Part shown: one piece after another, positions 54,071 through 62,802 of the stretch
How positions within the stretch are numbered: the first letter of the stretch is position 1
Layout of the letters: each line of letters starts with the position of its first letter
NCBI GenBank assembly: GCA_040217695.1
Contig: JBEHWO010000001.1
Coordinates: forward strand, 19,236-83,235
From: CALARM01 sp040217695
Lineage (GTDB): Bacteria; Vulcanimicrobiota; SpSt-956; JAKJGF01
Length of the DNA stretch: 64,000 nt
Reading direction: 5' to 3'
The notes under the pieces: generated by a model
The model's database searches: none
Seen by the model: the letters and a program-made list of their open reading frames with translations, nothing else
Told to the model about the DNA's origin: nothing
Position numbers and translations under genes: made by a program

Positions 54071-54076
54071 ATTATA

Positions 54077-54116
54077 CAATCCTTGCAATGACAAAATGTG
54101 TAACTCCTGATATAAT
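54077..54116 (+). promoter_or_regulatory. Type A element right-end remnant forming a promoter
   Basis: CAATCCTTGCAATGACAAAA to GTAACTCCTG (54077-54109) is the right end of a type A element. It provides ATGACA (54088-54093), and with 17-bp spacing TATAAT follows (54111-54116). This could drive the S9 peptidase gene about 170 bp downstream. Confidence 0.55.
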
Positions 54117-54284
54117 ACTCTAGCCAATCAATTTATTCTCCTGAATCGTGAAATAATCCTTTTATTTTATTCAAAGAATCCATTTCAAGGAAATATATTT
54201 CTTTATGTCGAATAATCCATCTATAGATTTATATTTCTCGCGTCACGCGTGACGCGTCACGGGTCACGAAAGAAGAATCCCATT

Positions 54285-56051
54285 ATGAGAGAAATACCTG
54301 TAAAAATTCTGTCATCTATAAAAAAAATCGGCCTTTTCCACTGGAACAAAGACAATTCATCTATATATTTTACAACAGACATAAACGGCACATGGAATAT
54401 ATGGGAAATAAACCTGAAAGAAAATTACCCGAAACAGGTTACAGTATTTTCCGGAAATGTAATGAATTTCAAGGTATCTCCTGACGGGGAGAAAATAGCA
54501 TTTCTCTCGGAAAAAGATGGCAGTGAAAAATACAATCTTTCCGTTACAGATTCCAGAGGAAGATCTGTAAAAACATTTACTGCAAAAGGAATTATCGAAA
54601 TTACCGACATGGACTGGTGCCCTGACAGCGAAAGGATTGTCTGTATTGAAAAAATAGACAAAAAATATAATATCCATATAATTTCAACAGATACAGGTAG
54701 AGACGAACAGATAACAGATTCCGGGGAATTAAAAAGAGATGTCCGGTGGTCTCCCGACGGAAATCATATAGCTTTTTTTTCCATGACAGGCAAAAAAGAG
54801 GGACATATTGCCGTAATATCTCTTGAAGACGGAAATATATTAAATCTTACTCCCGACCTGAAAGGTGTAAATTCCTATCCCAGATGGTCTCGTGACGGTA
54901 AATCGATAGTATTCGTATCGGATAACGATAGTATAAAAAGGATCGGAATTACCTCTTTCCCCGGTGGAAACATAACATGGCTTCCAGTTGAAGAATATGA
55001 ACAGAATCTTCCCGAATGGTCTCCTGACGGAAAGGAAATCCTCTATATTTCAAACAGGGAAGGGAATATGGATCTGAAGGTCTTTAATATTCCTTCACAG
55101 AAAAGCGAGAGAGCAGGATTTGCCGGCGGTGTTACATCGGGAGCTCAGTGGTCCCGTGACGGACAGAGTATTGCTTTCAGATATCACAGTTCCTCTATAG
55201 CTCCTGAAATCTTTGTCTCCTCTTCTGATAACAACATAAAAAGACTTACCTTTTCTGCTCCTTCGGGAGTAGATGAAAAAGAAATGGCAGAAGCAGAATT
55301 AATTTATTATAAATCTTCCGATAATAAAAAGATTCCTGCTTTTTTTTATAAACCGTCAGAAGGCGGTACTTATCCATGTCTGTTATGGCTTCATGGAGGC
55401 CCTGCGAACCAGCATTTTAACGGATGGAACCCCTTTATACAGCTTATGGTGTCCCGGGGCATAGCAGTTCTTGCTCCCAATATAAGAGGAAGTACGGGTC
55501 AGGGAAGAGATTTTGAGTATGCCCTTTACAGAAACTGGGGAGGCCCTGACCTGGACGATGTGATTTCTGCTGCGGCATATCTCCGTGGACTTGGTTTTAT
55601 AGAGAAAATAGCCATAGGCGGAGGCAGTTACGGAGGATATATAACCATGATGGCTTCAGTCAAATATCCTGACCTGTGGACAGCAGGAATAAATGCAGTG
55701 GGGCCTGTAAATCTTGCCAGTTTTTATAAAAATACGACACGATGGATGAGAAATCTCCTCATAGATAAATATGGTTTCTCTGAGCCGGAAAGAGACGAAG
55801 CCTTTTATTATGACAGATCACCTGTTAATTTTATAGAACACCTGAAGGCTCACTTACTGTTGATTTATAACGAGAAAGATGTGAGAGTCCCCGTGTCGGA
55901 AATGGAGCAACTTGTGGGAAAACTGAAGAAATATGGCAAAGAATTTGAACTTTTTCTTTTTCATGATGAAGGCCATCGTGCTCTGAAATCAGAGAGTGAT
56001 ATGAAAAGATACAGTGTAATGTCGGACTTTCTTGTCAGGAAATTGATATGA
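54285..56051 (+). CDS. S9 family prolyl oligopeptidase-like peptidase
   Basis: 588 residues from the ATG at 54285 (SD AGAAG, weak). An N-terminal seven-bladed propeller of TolB/WD40-like repeats (VRWSPDGNHIAFFS, PRWSRDGKSIVFVS, PEWSPDGKEILYIS) is followed by an alpha/beta-hydrolase domain with the triad Ser448 (GGGSYGGYIT), Asp532 (IYNEKDVRVP) and His564 (HDEGHRAL). No signal peptide, so a cytosolic acylaminoacyl- or oligopeptidase. Its stop overlaps the next gene by 4 nt (ATGA), so the HEAT-repeat protein is co-translated. Confidence 0.9.
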   Translation: MREIPVKILSSIKKIGLFHWNKDNSSIYFTTDINGTWNIWEINLKENYPKQVTVFSGNVMNFKVSPDGEKIAFLSEKDGSEKYNLSVTDSRGRSVKTFTAKGIIEITDMDWCPDSERIVCIEKIDKKYNIHIISTDTGRDEQITDSGELKRDVRWSPDGNHIAFFSMTGKKEGHIAVISLEDGNILNLTPDLKGVNSYPRWSRDGKSIVFVSDNDSIKRIGITSFPGGNITWLPVEEYEQNLPEWSPDGKEILYISNREGNMDLKVFNIPSQKSERAGFAGGVTSGAQWSRDGQSIAFRYHSSSIAPEIFVSSSDNNIKRLTFSAPSGVDEKEMAEAELIYYKSSDNKKIPAFFYKPSEGGTYPCLLWLHGGPANQHFNGWNPFIQLMVSRGIAVLAPNIRGSTGQGRDFEYALYRNWGGPDLDDVISAAAYLRGLGFIEKIAIGGGSYGGYITMMASVKYPDLWTAGINAVGPVNLASFYKNTTRWMRNLLIDKYGFSEPERDEAFYYDRSPVNFIEHLKAHLLLIYNEKDVRVPVSEMEQLVGKLKKYGKEFELFLFHDEGHRALKSESDMKRYSVMSDFLVRKLI

Positions 56052-56824
56052 AAAAAGAAACATGGAAACTTGAAGAAATAAGTGCAGATCTACTGTCAAA
56101 GGATTTATCATCCCGGAATATACATATAAGAGAAAAAGCCGAAGAAGCCTTAATAAAACTGGGAGACGCTTCTTTAGATTCCATCGAGAAAATAATAAAA
56201 GATGACTCGCCGGCTGTAGCAAAACTCGGAGCCATATCTGTATTGAAAGAAATAAAAAGTAAGAGATCTGTAGAGATTCTTCTTGAAGCTTTAAAAGATG
56301 CAAAGGTTCAGGTAAGAAATAAAGCCTGTGCGGTTATAGGTGAAATATCATCGGAAGAATCAATACCTTATCTGGTAGATATGCTGAAACTTGTGAGTCC
56401 TGATGTCAGAAAGAGCGCACAAAATGCCATCAGGCTCATAGGTATAAGAACTGTTCCTTTTCTTCTTAATTCCATCCTTGAAGGACATACAAGACAGATG
56501 CAGAGTGCGGAAGATATAATATTGTCTCTGGGAGAGGAAGTAATATATTTACTTATGGAAAAGACAGAAGAGAAAAATAACCTCATAAAAGCACTTTCTG
56601 TGGAACTGCTCGGAAAGTTAAAATGTGAAAAAGCACTGAAAAAAATCGTCTATCTCCTGAGACATGACAGATCGGTAATAGTAAAACAGGCCTGTATCAG
56701 ATCACTCGGAGATATAGGTGATATATCTGTCAGAGAGGAAATACTCAGGTTTTTAGAGAATGATTCGATTTATTTGAGAGAAACAGCTATAGAAGCTCTG
56801 AGGAAGTTGAATCGTGAAAAGTGA
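56048..56824 (+). CDS. HEAT-repeat protein
   Basis: 258 residues of about seven HEAT/PBS-lyase-type helical repeats (REKAEEALIKLGDASLDSIE, VRNKACAVIGEISSEESIPY, VKQACIRSLGDIGDISVREE). Such proteins are binding scaffolds. ATGA overlap with the S9 gene implies a joint role. The final codons and the stop (NREK then TGA) are encoded by the GTGAAAA array that follows, so the original C-terminus may have been replaced. Confidence 0.83.
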   Translation: MKKETWKLEEISADLLSKDLSSRNIHIREKAEEALIKLGDASLDSIEKIIKDDSPAVAKLGAISVLKEIKSKRSVEILLEALKDAKVQVRNKACAVIGEISSEESIPYLVDMLKLVSPDVRKSAQNAIRLIGIRTVPFLLNSILEGHTRQMQSAEDIILSLGEEVIYLLMEKTEEKNNLIKALSVELLGKLKCEKALKKIVYLLRHDRSVIVKQACIRSLGDIGDISVREEILRFLENDSIYLRETAIEALRKLNREK

Positions 56825-57036
56825 AAAGTGAAAAGTGAAAAGTGAAAAGTGAAAAGTGAAGAGTGAAAAGTGAAAAGTGAAGAGCGAAAAGTGAAGGGTG
56901 AAAAGTGAAGGGTGAAAAGTGAAGGGTGAAAAGTGAAGGGTGAAAAGTGAAGGGTGAAAAGTGAAAGGTGAAGAGTGGAAAGTGAAGAGTGAAAAGTGAA
57001 AACTGGTAACTGATAACTGGTCACTGGTCACTGGTC
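56815..57036 (+). repeat. GTGAAAA/GTGAAGG array and ACTGGTC units
   Basis: About 27 GTGAAAA/GTGAAGA/GTGAAGG heptamers (56815-57003) begin inside the HEAT gene's last codons, followed by ACTGGTAACTGATAACTGGT and ACTGGTC 7-mers and CACGACTCACTCC before the next gene. Confidence 0.92.
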
Positions 57037-57073
57037 ACGACTCACTCCAATTAAAGAAAGGAATAAATAAAAT

Positions 57074-58441
57074 ATGAAAAAATCTTTTGAACTGGAAAGC
57101 AAATTCAAGGAATTAATAGAATGGATGCAGAAAAACCCGGATGAAGTAATAAAAGAACGCCACAGAGCTACGGAAAAACTCATAAAAAAAAGATGTGTCT
57201 ACGGAGACAGTACCTTTCAGACAACCCTTGTTCCCATGTTTCTGAAAAAAGAATCCATGGAACTCATAGAAAAGACCTCTGAAATATTCGATTCTATGAT
57301 AGATAAAATCATAGACCTGTATTTTCAGGATGAAACCATAAGGGATTATTTCCCCTATCATGAAATCCCTCAGGAGCTTGTCCATGCCGATCCGGGATAT
57401 TTGAAAGCGACAATTCTGAACAGACTGGATATACTCTTTGACGGTAAAACCCTTAAATATATAGAATTCAATACGGACAATCCCGGCGGTAAAGGCTGGG
57501 TTGATATGTATGAAGATGTTTTTGCGGAACAGTCTTTCTACAGAGATATTATAGCTGATTTCGGCATAAGGGAAGAGAGAAAGATAACAAGAGGTCTCTT
57601 TAATGCAGCCATGAAATGTTTCAATGAATTTGCGGAAGAAGGAGAAAAACCGCGATGTGGTCTCGTGTCTTTCAGGGAAATTACCATGAAACAGGATGAT
57701 GAAATAGTGAGGGATTTCTTTATAGAAAACGGTGTGGAGGCCAATATAATCGACCCGAGAGACCTGGAATTCCGTGACGGAAGACTCTACTCGAACGGTA
57801 TTAAATTCAACCTCCTTATAAGATCCCTTAAAGCCCAGTTTTACCTGAGATTTCCCAGGGAAATGAAGGATTTCAAAAAATCCATTCTGAATAAAGGAGC
57901 CTGTCTTGTAAATTCATTCCGCTCCATCCTTGGTTCTGAAAAATCCCTTCTTTCTTTCCTATCAAATCACTTCAATCACCATTATTTCACCGAAGATGAA
58001 GTAAAATTCATAAAAGCCCATATCCCGTGGACGAGAAAACTGGATGAAACTGTAACCCTTTCCAAAGAAGGAGAAGAAATGAGTCTGAAGACTTATATAC
58101 TGAAACATAAAGATGAACTCACTCTGAAACCTTCATGGGGCGCAGGAGGTTACAGGGTTTTAGTCGGAAAATCTACAGGTAAAGGAGACTGGGCAGATTG
58201 TCTGGAAGCGAATGTAGGTTCATCTGACTGGACAGTTCAGGAATATATTGAAATTCCCGAAACTGAAATACCTGTTATAAAAAATAATAAAATCGTTCTG
58301 GAAAAGAAATTCTTCAATCTCTCTCCCTATGTGTTCGGAGGAAAATATGTGGGTATGCTCGGAAGGGTGTCGGAAAAAGATGTTATAAACGTATCTGCCG
58401 GAGGCGGTGTTATACCGGTGTTCCCGTTGAAACATGAATGA
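57074..58441 (+). CDS. Circularly permuted ATP-grasp protein
   Basis: 455 residues; AAAGGA 10 nt before the ATG. Motifs of the glutathionylspermidine-synthase/CP-ATP-grasp type: KYIEFNTDNPGGKGWVDMYE, VNSFRSILGSEKSLLSFLSN, LKPSWGAGGYRVLVGKSTGK, VQEYIEIPETEIPVI, and a final glycine-rich VSAGGGVIPVFPL. Enzymes of this type join carboxylates to amines with ATP and are often found in peptide or thiol biosynthesis. No partner synthetase or transglutaminase-like gene is adjacent, so substrate is open. Cytosolic. Confidence 0.78.
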   Translation: MKKSFELESKFKELIEWMQKNPDEVIKERHRATEKLIKKRCVYGDSTFQTTLVPMFLKKESMELIEKTSEIFDSMIDKIIDLYFQDETIRDYFPYHEIPQELVHADPGYLKATILNRLDILFDGKTLKYIEFNTDNPGGKGWVDMYEDVFAEQSFYRDIIADFGIREERKITRGLFNAAMKCFNEFAEEGEKPRCGLVSFREITMKQDDEIVRDFFIENGVEANIIDPRDLEFRDGRLYSNGIKFNLLIRSLKAQFYLRFPREMKDFKKSILNKGACLVNSFRSILGSEKSLLSFLSNHFNHHYFTEDEVKFIKAHIPWTRKLDETVTLSKEGEEMSLKTYILKHKDELTLKPSWGAGGYRVLVGKSTGKGDWADCLEANVGSSDWTVQEYIEIPETEIPVIKNNKIVLEKKFFNLSPYVFGGKYVGMLGRVSEKDVINVSAGGGVIPVFPLKHE

Positions 58442-58472
58442 TGATGGACATATGGAGATAGATTTAAAGTAA

Positions 58473-58640
58473 GTATAGGAGTTTTCATTTTTAATGGCGT
58501 AAAATAAGGCTTTAGATGAAAATTAAGTAGAGGCAGTTTATCTAAATAATTTAAAAGTATAGGAGTTTTCATTTTTAATGGCGTAAAATAAGGCTTTAGA
58601 TGAAAATTAAGTAGAGGCAGTTTATCTAAATAATTTAAAG
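58473..58640 (+). repeat. Type C repeat, tandem pair of 84-bp units
   Basis: Units 58473-58556 and 58557-58640 are identical except for the last base. Perfect identity implies a recent duplication. Located between the ATP-grasp gene and hsdM. Confidence 0.92.
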
Positions 58641-58714
58641 ATAGTTTCAGGATGACCTGTGCATTGCATGTACAGAAAATTTTGAGAAAAACCAGTAGAA
58701 AAGAGAAGAAAAGA

Positions 58715-61159
58715 ATGGCCATAAGAAAATCAGAATTATACAGTTCCCTCTGGAAAAGCTGTGACGAGCTGAGGGGCGGAATGGATGCAAGCCAGTACAA
58801 AGACTATGTGCTGGTTTTGCTGTTTATAAAATATGTTTCGGATAAATATGAAGGTAAAAAAGATTCTATAATAGACATACCGGAAGGAGCCGGCTTTAAA
58901 GACCTGATAAAACTGAAAGGTCAGTCGGATATAGGGGATAGAATTAATAAAATAATCGGTAAACTTGCCGAAGCCAATGAACTCAAAGGAGTTATTACTG
59001 TTGCCGATTTTAACGATCCCGATAAACTCGGTAAAGGGAAAGACATGGTTGACCGTCTGTCAAACCTTATTTCCATATTTGAAAACCCGGCCCTGGACTT
59101 CAGCAGCAACAGGGCTGAAAATGATGACATACTCGGCGATGCCTATGAATATCTTATGAGACATTTCGCTACTGAAAGCGGCAAAAGTAAAGGCCAGTTC
59201 TACACTCCTGCAGAAGTATCGCGCATAATAGCAAAAGTCATTGGAATAAACCGGTCTAAAAGTCAGTCTGAAACGATTTATGATCCCACCTGCGGCTCAG
59301 GGTCACTGCTTCTGAAGGCTAATGATGAAGCCATAAAAGGAGTTACCATCTATGGCCAGGAGAATGACAATGCGACCCGCGCTCTTGCCGTCATGAATAT
59401 GTGGCTCCACGGCAACCCGACTTCTGACATAAGGCAGGGTAATACCATAGCATCACCGCTTTTTACAGACGAAAGAACAGGTTATCTGAAAACTTTTAAC
59501 TATGTAGTTGCAAATCCGCCTTTCAGTTACAAATCGTGGAGTAATGGCATTAACCCTCAACATGATGTGTATGAACGTTTTACCGGTTTTGGAATACCTC
59601 CCTCAAAAAACGGAGATTATGCCTTTTTGCTTCACATTATAAAATCTCTTAAAAGCAAAGGTAAAGGAGCCTGTATTCTTCCTCATGGCGTATTGTTCAG
59701 AGGAAATTCCGAAGCGGAAATCAGAACAAATATTATTAAAAGAGGCTATATTAAAGGCATAATCGGCCTTCCTCCAAACCTCTTTTATGGCACAGGTATT
59801 CCGGCCTGTATCATTGTTCTTGATAAGGAAAATGCCGGAGAGCGGAAGGGTATTTTCATGATAGACGCTTCAAAGGGTTTTATTAAAGACGGAAACAAAA
59901 ATCGTCTCAGGGAACAGGACATTCATAAAATTGTAGATGTTTTTAACCGTTACCTTGAAGTTCCGAAGTACAGCCGTATGATATCACCGGAAGAAATAGA
60001 GAAAAACGAATACAATCTGAATATTCCCCGTTACATTGACAGCCAGGAAGCTGAAGATATCCAGGATATAGAAGCTCACCTGCTCGGAGACATTCCCGCC
60101 CGTGATATTGATGCTCTCAAAGACTACTGGGAGGTTTACCCGGCACTTAAACATGACCTGGTTATTCAGAATAACCGCCCTGGATATGTTAAATTAAAAA
60201 TAGAGAAAGATAAAATAAAGTCAACTATATTCGACCACCCGGAATTTATTGCTTATAGTAAAGAAATGGAAAACACTTTTAACGTATGGGAAAAGAACAC
60301 TGTTGATTACCTTAAACAGTTAGATAAAGGGGTAAGACCTAAAGATGTCATAGGACGTATATCTGAAACTATCCTCAATTCCTATCAAAACCTTCATCTG
60401 GTGGATAAATATGATGTATATCAGCATTTAATGAATTACTGGTCTGAAACCATGGAGGATGATATGTATGAACTCTCTGCTGATGGCTGGACTGCGGGAA
60501 ACGAAGTCCTTCGCCTTACAAAAGAAGATAAGAAAGGTAAGAAAAAAGAAGTCGAAGGTATGGCAGGTCTTTCGGGAAGGCTTATACCGACTGACTTAAT
60601 TATTGAGGTTTATTTCGGCAAAGAGAAAGCGTATATTGACGAAGTGGAAGCAGAAAAAGAGACTCTTATCGCAAAGATGGATGAACTCAGGGAAGAACAC
60701 GGGGGAGAAGAAGGGCTTCTGTCGGAGGTAATGGATGATAAAGGGAAGATCAGCAAAAAGACCATTACAGCTCATCTTAAAGAAGTGAATAAAAAGCCAT
60801 CGGAAAACAGGGAAGAACTGGCATTATTGAAGGATTATTCGGATCTGCTGGACAGAGAGAGTGAGCTGAAAGAGAAAATTAAACATGCATGGAAAGAGCT
60901 TGAAGTGAACGTTGTAAAGAAATACCCGGCACTGACAGTTGAAGAAATAAAAAATATAGTTGTAGAAGAGAAATGGATGAAGAGCTTAAACAAAGCTGTT
61001 CATACAGAGGCAGAGCGTATCAGTCAGAGACTCACAGGGAGAATAAAAGAACTGGCAGAACGGTATGAGACTCCTTTACCTGAGATGGAGAAGGCAGTTG
61101 AAGAACTGGAAGAGAAAGTAAATGCTCATCTGGAAAGAATGGGGTTTGTATGGAATTAA
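58715..61159 (+). CDS. hsdM: Type I restriction-modification M subunit (extended)
   Basis: Start at the ATG giving MAIRKSELYSSLWKSCDELR; upstream in-frame sequence lacks an SD and family similarity. 814 residues, longer than typical HsdM (about 500-550). N-terminal helical domain, then the N6-adenine methyltransferase: SAM motif DPTCGSGSLLL (190-200), catalytic NPPFSY (about 268), GKSKGQFYTPAEVSR. The last 270 residues form a charged helical extension (KYDVYQHLMNYWSETMEDDM, AEKETLIAKMDELREEHGG) seen in a long HsdM subfamily. With HsdS it methylates an asymmetric site; hsdR must lie beyond the window. Confidence 0.93.
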   Translation: MAIRKSELYSSLWKSCDELRGGMDASQYKDYVLVLLFIKYVSDKYEGKKDSIIDIPEGAGFKDLIKLKGQSDIGDRINKIIGKLAEANELKGVITVADFNDPDKLGKGKDMVDRLSNLISIFENPALDFSSNRAENDDILGDAYEYLMRHFATESGKSKGQFYTPAEVSRIIAKVIGINRSKSQSETIYDPTCGSGSLLLKANDEAIKGVTIYGQENDNATRALAVMNMWLHGNPTSDIRQGNTIASPLFTDERTGYLKTFNYVVANPPFSYKSWSNGINPQHDVYERFTGFGIPPSKNGDYAFLLHIIKSLKSKGKGACILPHGVLFRGNSEAEIRTNIIKRGYIKGIIGLPPNLFYGTGIPACIIVLDKENAGERKGIFMIDASKGFIKDGNKNRLREQDIHKIVDVFNRYLEVPKYSRMISPEEIEKNEYNLNIPRYIDSQEAEDIQDIEAHLLGDIPARDIDALKDYWEVYPALKHDLVIQNNRPGYVKLKIEKDKIKSTIFDHPEFIAYSKEMENTFNVWEKNTVDYLKQLDKGVRPKDVIGRISETILNSYQNLHLVDKYDVYQHLMNYWSETMEDDMYELSADGWTAGNEVLRLTKEDKKGKKKEVEGMAGLSGRLIPTDLIIEVYFGKEKAYIDEVEAEKETLIAKMDELREEHGGEEGLLSEVMDDKGKISKKTITAHLKEVNKKPSENREELALLKDYSDLLDRESELKEKIKHAWKELEVNVVKKYPALTVEEIKNIVVEEKWMKSLNKAVHTEAERISQRLTGRIKELAERYETPLPEMEKAVEELEEKVNAHLERMGFVWN

Positions 61160-61412
61160 TAATTCCTCATTACTCAAAAGAATTTGCAGGTATGGCCAAG
61201 GGTATAAATGTTTGCATGGAAGTAATAATTCTTCATTACCCGAATGACATGGATTAATGCTTGCCATTATATTTTTTAAAATCTGCATCTTCAGCATAAC
61301 TTGTTTAATCCGCAAACAAAACAATCATAGCGAAGGCGAAAAGACCTGGATACAGTTGTCGCTGTCATTTGAATTATAGACTTTTTTACCCCTCTGTGAT
61401 AAAATTTAAATA
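61160..61412. other. Gap after hsdM with a 26-bp imperfect direct repeat
   Basis: ATGGAATTAATAATTCCTCA (61149, overlapping the hsdM end) and ATGGAAGTAATAATTCTTCA (61215) are imperfect direct repeats about 66 bp apart. Otherwise AT-rich with nothing recognisable. Confidence 0.55.
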
Positions 61413-61456
61413 GAGGAGAATTTATGGATAAGGGGTATTTATTTTGCAGAAAAAAG
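61413..61456 (+). other. Two-frame start region with A_AAA_AAG slippery site
   Basis: GAGGAG (61413-61418) precedes ATG 61424, whose frame reads MDKGYLFCRKKT and stops at 61561. At 61450-61456 it contains A AAA AAG in the correct phase for -1 slippage, which would continue as DSGKKRRGKKKDEP, the frame of the long gene. AAGGGG (61430-61435) lies 14 nt before the heptamer, in the range for a stimulatory SD-like element, but it is also 8 nt before TTG 61444. Confidence 0.55.
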
Positions 61457-62394
61457 ACTCAGGGAAAAAACGAAGAGGAAAGAAAAAAGACGAACCCTAT
61501 CAGAAATATGATAGAGCTTTTCAGGCAATTTTTGATGAATTCCGGGAAGATATTGGAATAGAATCTAAAAAAGATTATCAATCAGATGAAAAATGGCAAT
61601 ATAAAAGGCCAGATACAGTAATTATTCTGGAAGATAATTTTGATTACAGTAAATTAACTGATAAAACCTTTCCCTGTCTTAAAGAATGGAATACTCTGGA
61701 ATTTAAAAGCTGTGAGGAAAAACTGGTTGTTGAAGATATACCGAAATATATAGCAAACGGCAATCTTCTTGCAAGGCAGATGCTCTTACACAGAAAAGAA
61801 GCAGGGTTAAAATCGATAAAAGATTATGTAACAGTTATAATGATTTCTTCCAACAGTGTATCGGAAGATATAATATCAGACTTTGAACAATCAGAGTTCG
61901 GAAAAGGTTTTTATATTTTTGCCGGAATTAATTATTTTCCTGTATATCTGATAGTAATACACGATCTTGATATAATAAAGTCGAATTATCCATTGCTTTT
62001 ACTTGGGAATGCAGATAAACAGGAAGAATTATGGAAGCAGTTGATTGAAGATATAAAGAAAGAATTAAACGCAAAGAATTCAGAAAAATTATGGAGTTAC
62101 CTGAGTTTCTCGATAGAAAATCAGATATTTCAGATAAAGGAGGATGAAACTATGAAGAAACTAAAGGAACTTTCTGAAGAAAATGAAAGTATAAATAAAT
62201 TTTTTGATGATGAATTCTTAGGTAAAATTTTACGCAATAAAGATGATGATAGTATAAATCGCCTCTTTGATGATGAATTTTTAAAAAAAGTTTTAGTTAA
62301 AAAAGGCAAAGATTTTCTGGTAAGTATATTAACAGAACTTGGAGAAGAAGAAGTAACAGGAATATTAGAAAAAATCAGAAAGAGTAAAAAATGA
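61444..62394 (+). CDS. Rpn/PD-(D/E)XK nuclease-like protein
   Basis: 316 residues in the long frame. After a basic start (KKRRGKKKDEPYQKYDRAFQ), RPDTVIILEDN and WNTLEFKSCEEKL give the D...ExK arrangement of PD-(D/E)XK nucleases, similar to Rpn/transposase-associated proteins. The C-terminal part is charged with an internal repeat (NKFFDDEFLGKILRNKDDDS, NRLFDDEFLKKVLVKKGKD). It can start at TTG 61444 (SD AAGGGG) or be made from ATG 61424 by -1 frameshifting. Placed inside the hsdM-hsdS operon, it may be a mobile guest or an accessory nuclease. Confidence 0.6.
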   Translation: MQKKDSGKKRRGKKKDEPYQKYDRAFQAIFDEFREDIGIESKKDYQSDEKWQYKRPDTVIILEDNFDYSKLTDKTFPCLKEWNTLEFKSCEEKLVVEDIPKYIANGNLLARQMLLHRKEAGLKSIKDYVTVIMISSNSVSEDIISDFEQSEFGKGFYIFAGINYFPVYLIVIHDLDIIKSNYPLLLLGNADKQEELWKQLIEDIKKELNAKNSEKLWSYLSFSIENQIFQIKEDETMKKLKELSEENESINKFFDDEFLGKILRNKDDDSINRLFDDEFLKKVLVKKGKDFLVSILTELGEEEVTGILEKIRKSKK

Positions 62395-62484
62395 CCGGGA
62401 TAAGAGGATTTATATGAGAATCGTGAAGGGTGAAGAGAGGAAGAGTTTTTCAATGGCAGCGGTGCCGGTGCAATAAGTCTAATT

Positions 62485-62733
62485 ATGAAACAGGCTGTTT
62501 CACAATTAGAAAATATGAAACGACAATCACTAATGGGTTTAATCAACCTGGTACCAAGTCTGTACCAGGTCTGTACCAAGTTGATTATAGAAAAAGAAGA
62601 ATTTCATAAGATTCTTACTTCTTTTGAACAACCAGTAAATATAAATGAACTTATGAAGAATTTTCCACTTAAAGAAAAATCATGTCGTGCTATTAATAAG
62701 GTTGCAGATATACTGGTGGAATTTATGAAATAA
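62485..62733 (+). CDS. Small orphan protein with wHTH-like C-terminus
   Basis: 82 residues (MKQAVSQLENMKRQ onward) with no SD. VPSLYQVCTKLIIEKEEFHK, then ILTSFEQPVNINELMKNFPL resembles the QVxTK-linked winged-helix ends of Fic or AAA_4-type proteins, so it may be a fragment of one. GTACCAAGTCT occurs three times in 11-bp steps inside the gene. It precedes hsdS by 70 bp. Confidence 0.4.
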   Translation: MKQAVSQLENMKRQSLMGLINLVPSLYQVCTKLIIEKEEFHKILTSFEQPVNINELMKNFPLKEKSCRAINKVADILVEFMK

Positions 62734-62802
62734 ATCAAGTAAAAAAATCCTGTTAATCCTTTAATCCTGAAAATCCCGGTTCAGACAGAAAGGGAAATAC
62801 AA

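Noticed and set aside
56753..57031. Minus-strand proteins of FHFSLFT repeats
   Set aside because: Translations of the reverse of GTGAAAA arrays; no SD and no family.
58327..58800. Minus-strand frame with an LNYLDKLPLLNF repeat
   Set aside because: It is the tandem type C DNA repeat read in a chance open frame, antisense to hsdM and the ATP-grasp gene.
61149..61256. 35-codon frame MELIIPHYSKEF overlapping the hsdM stop
   Set aside because: Weak SD, internally duplicated AT-rich sequence, no recognisable feature; kept only as a direct repeat.
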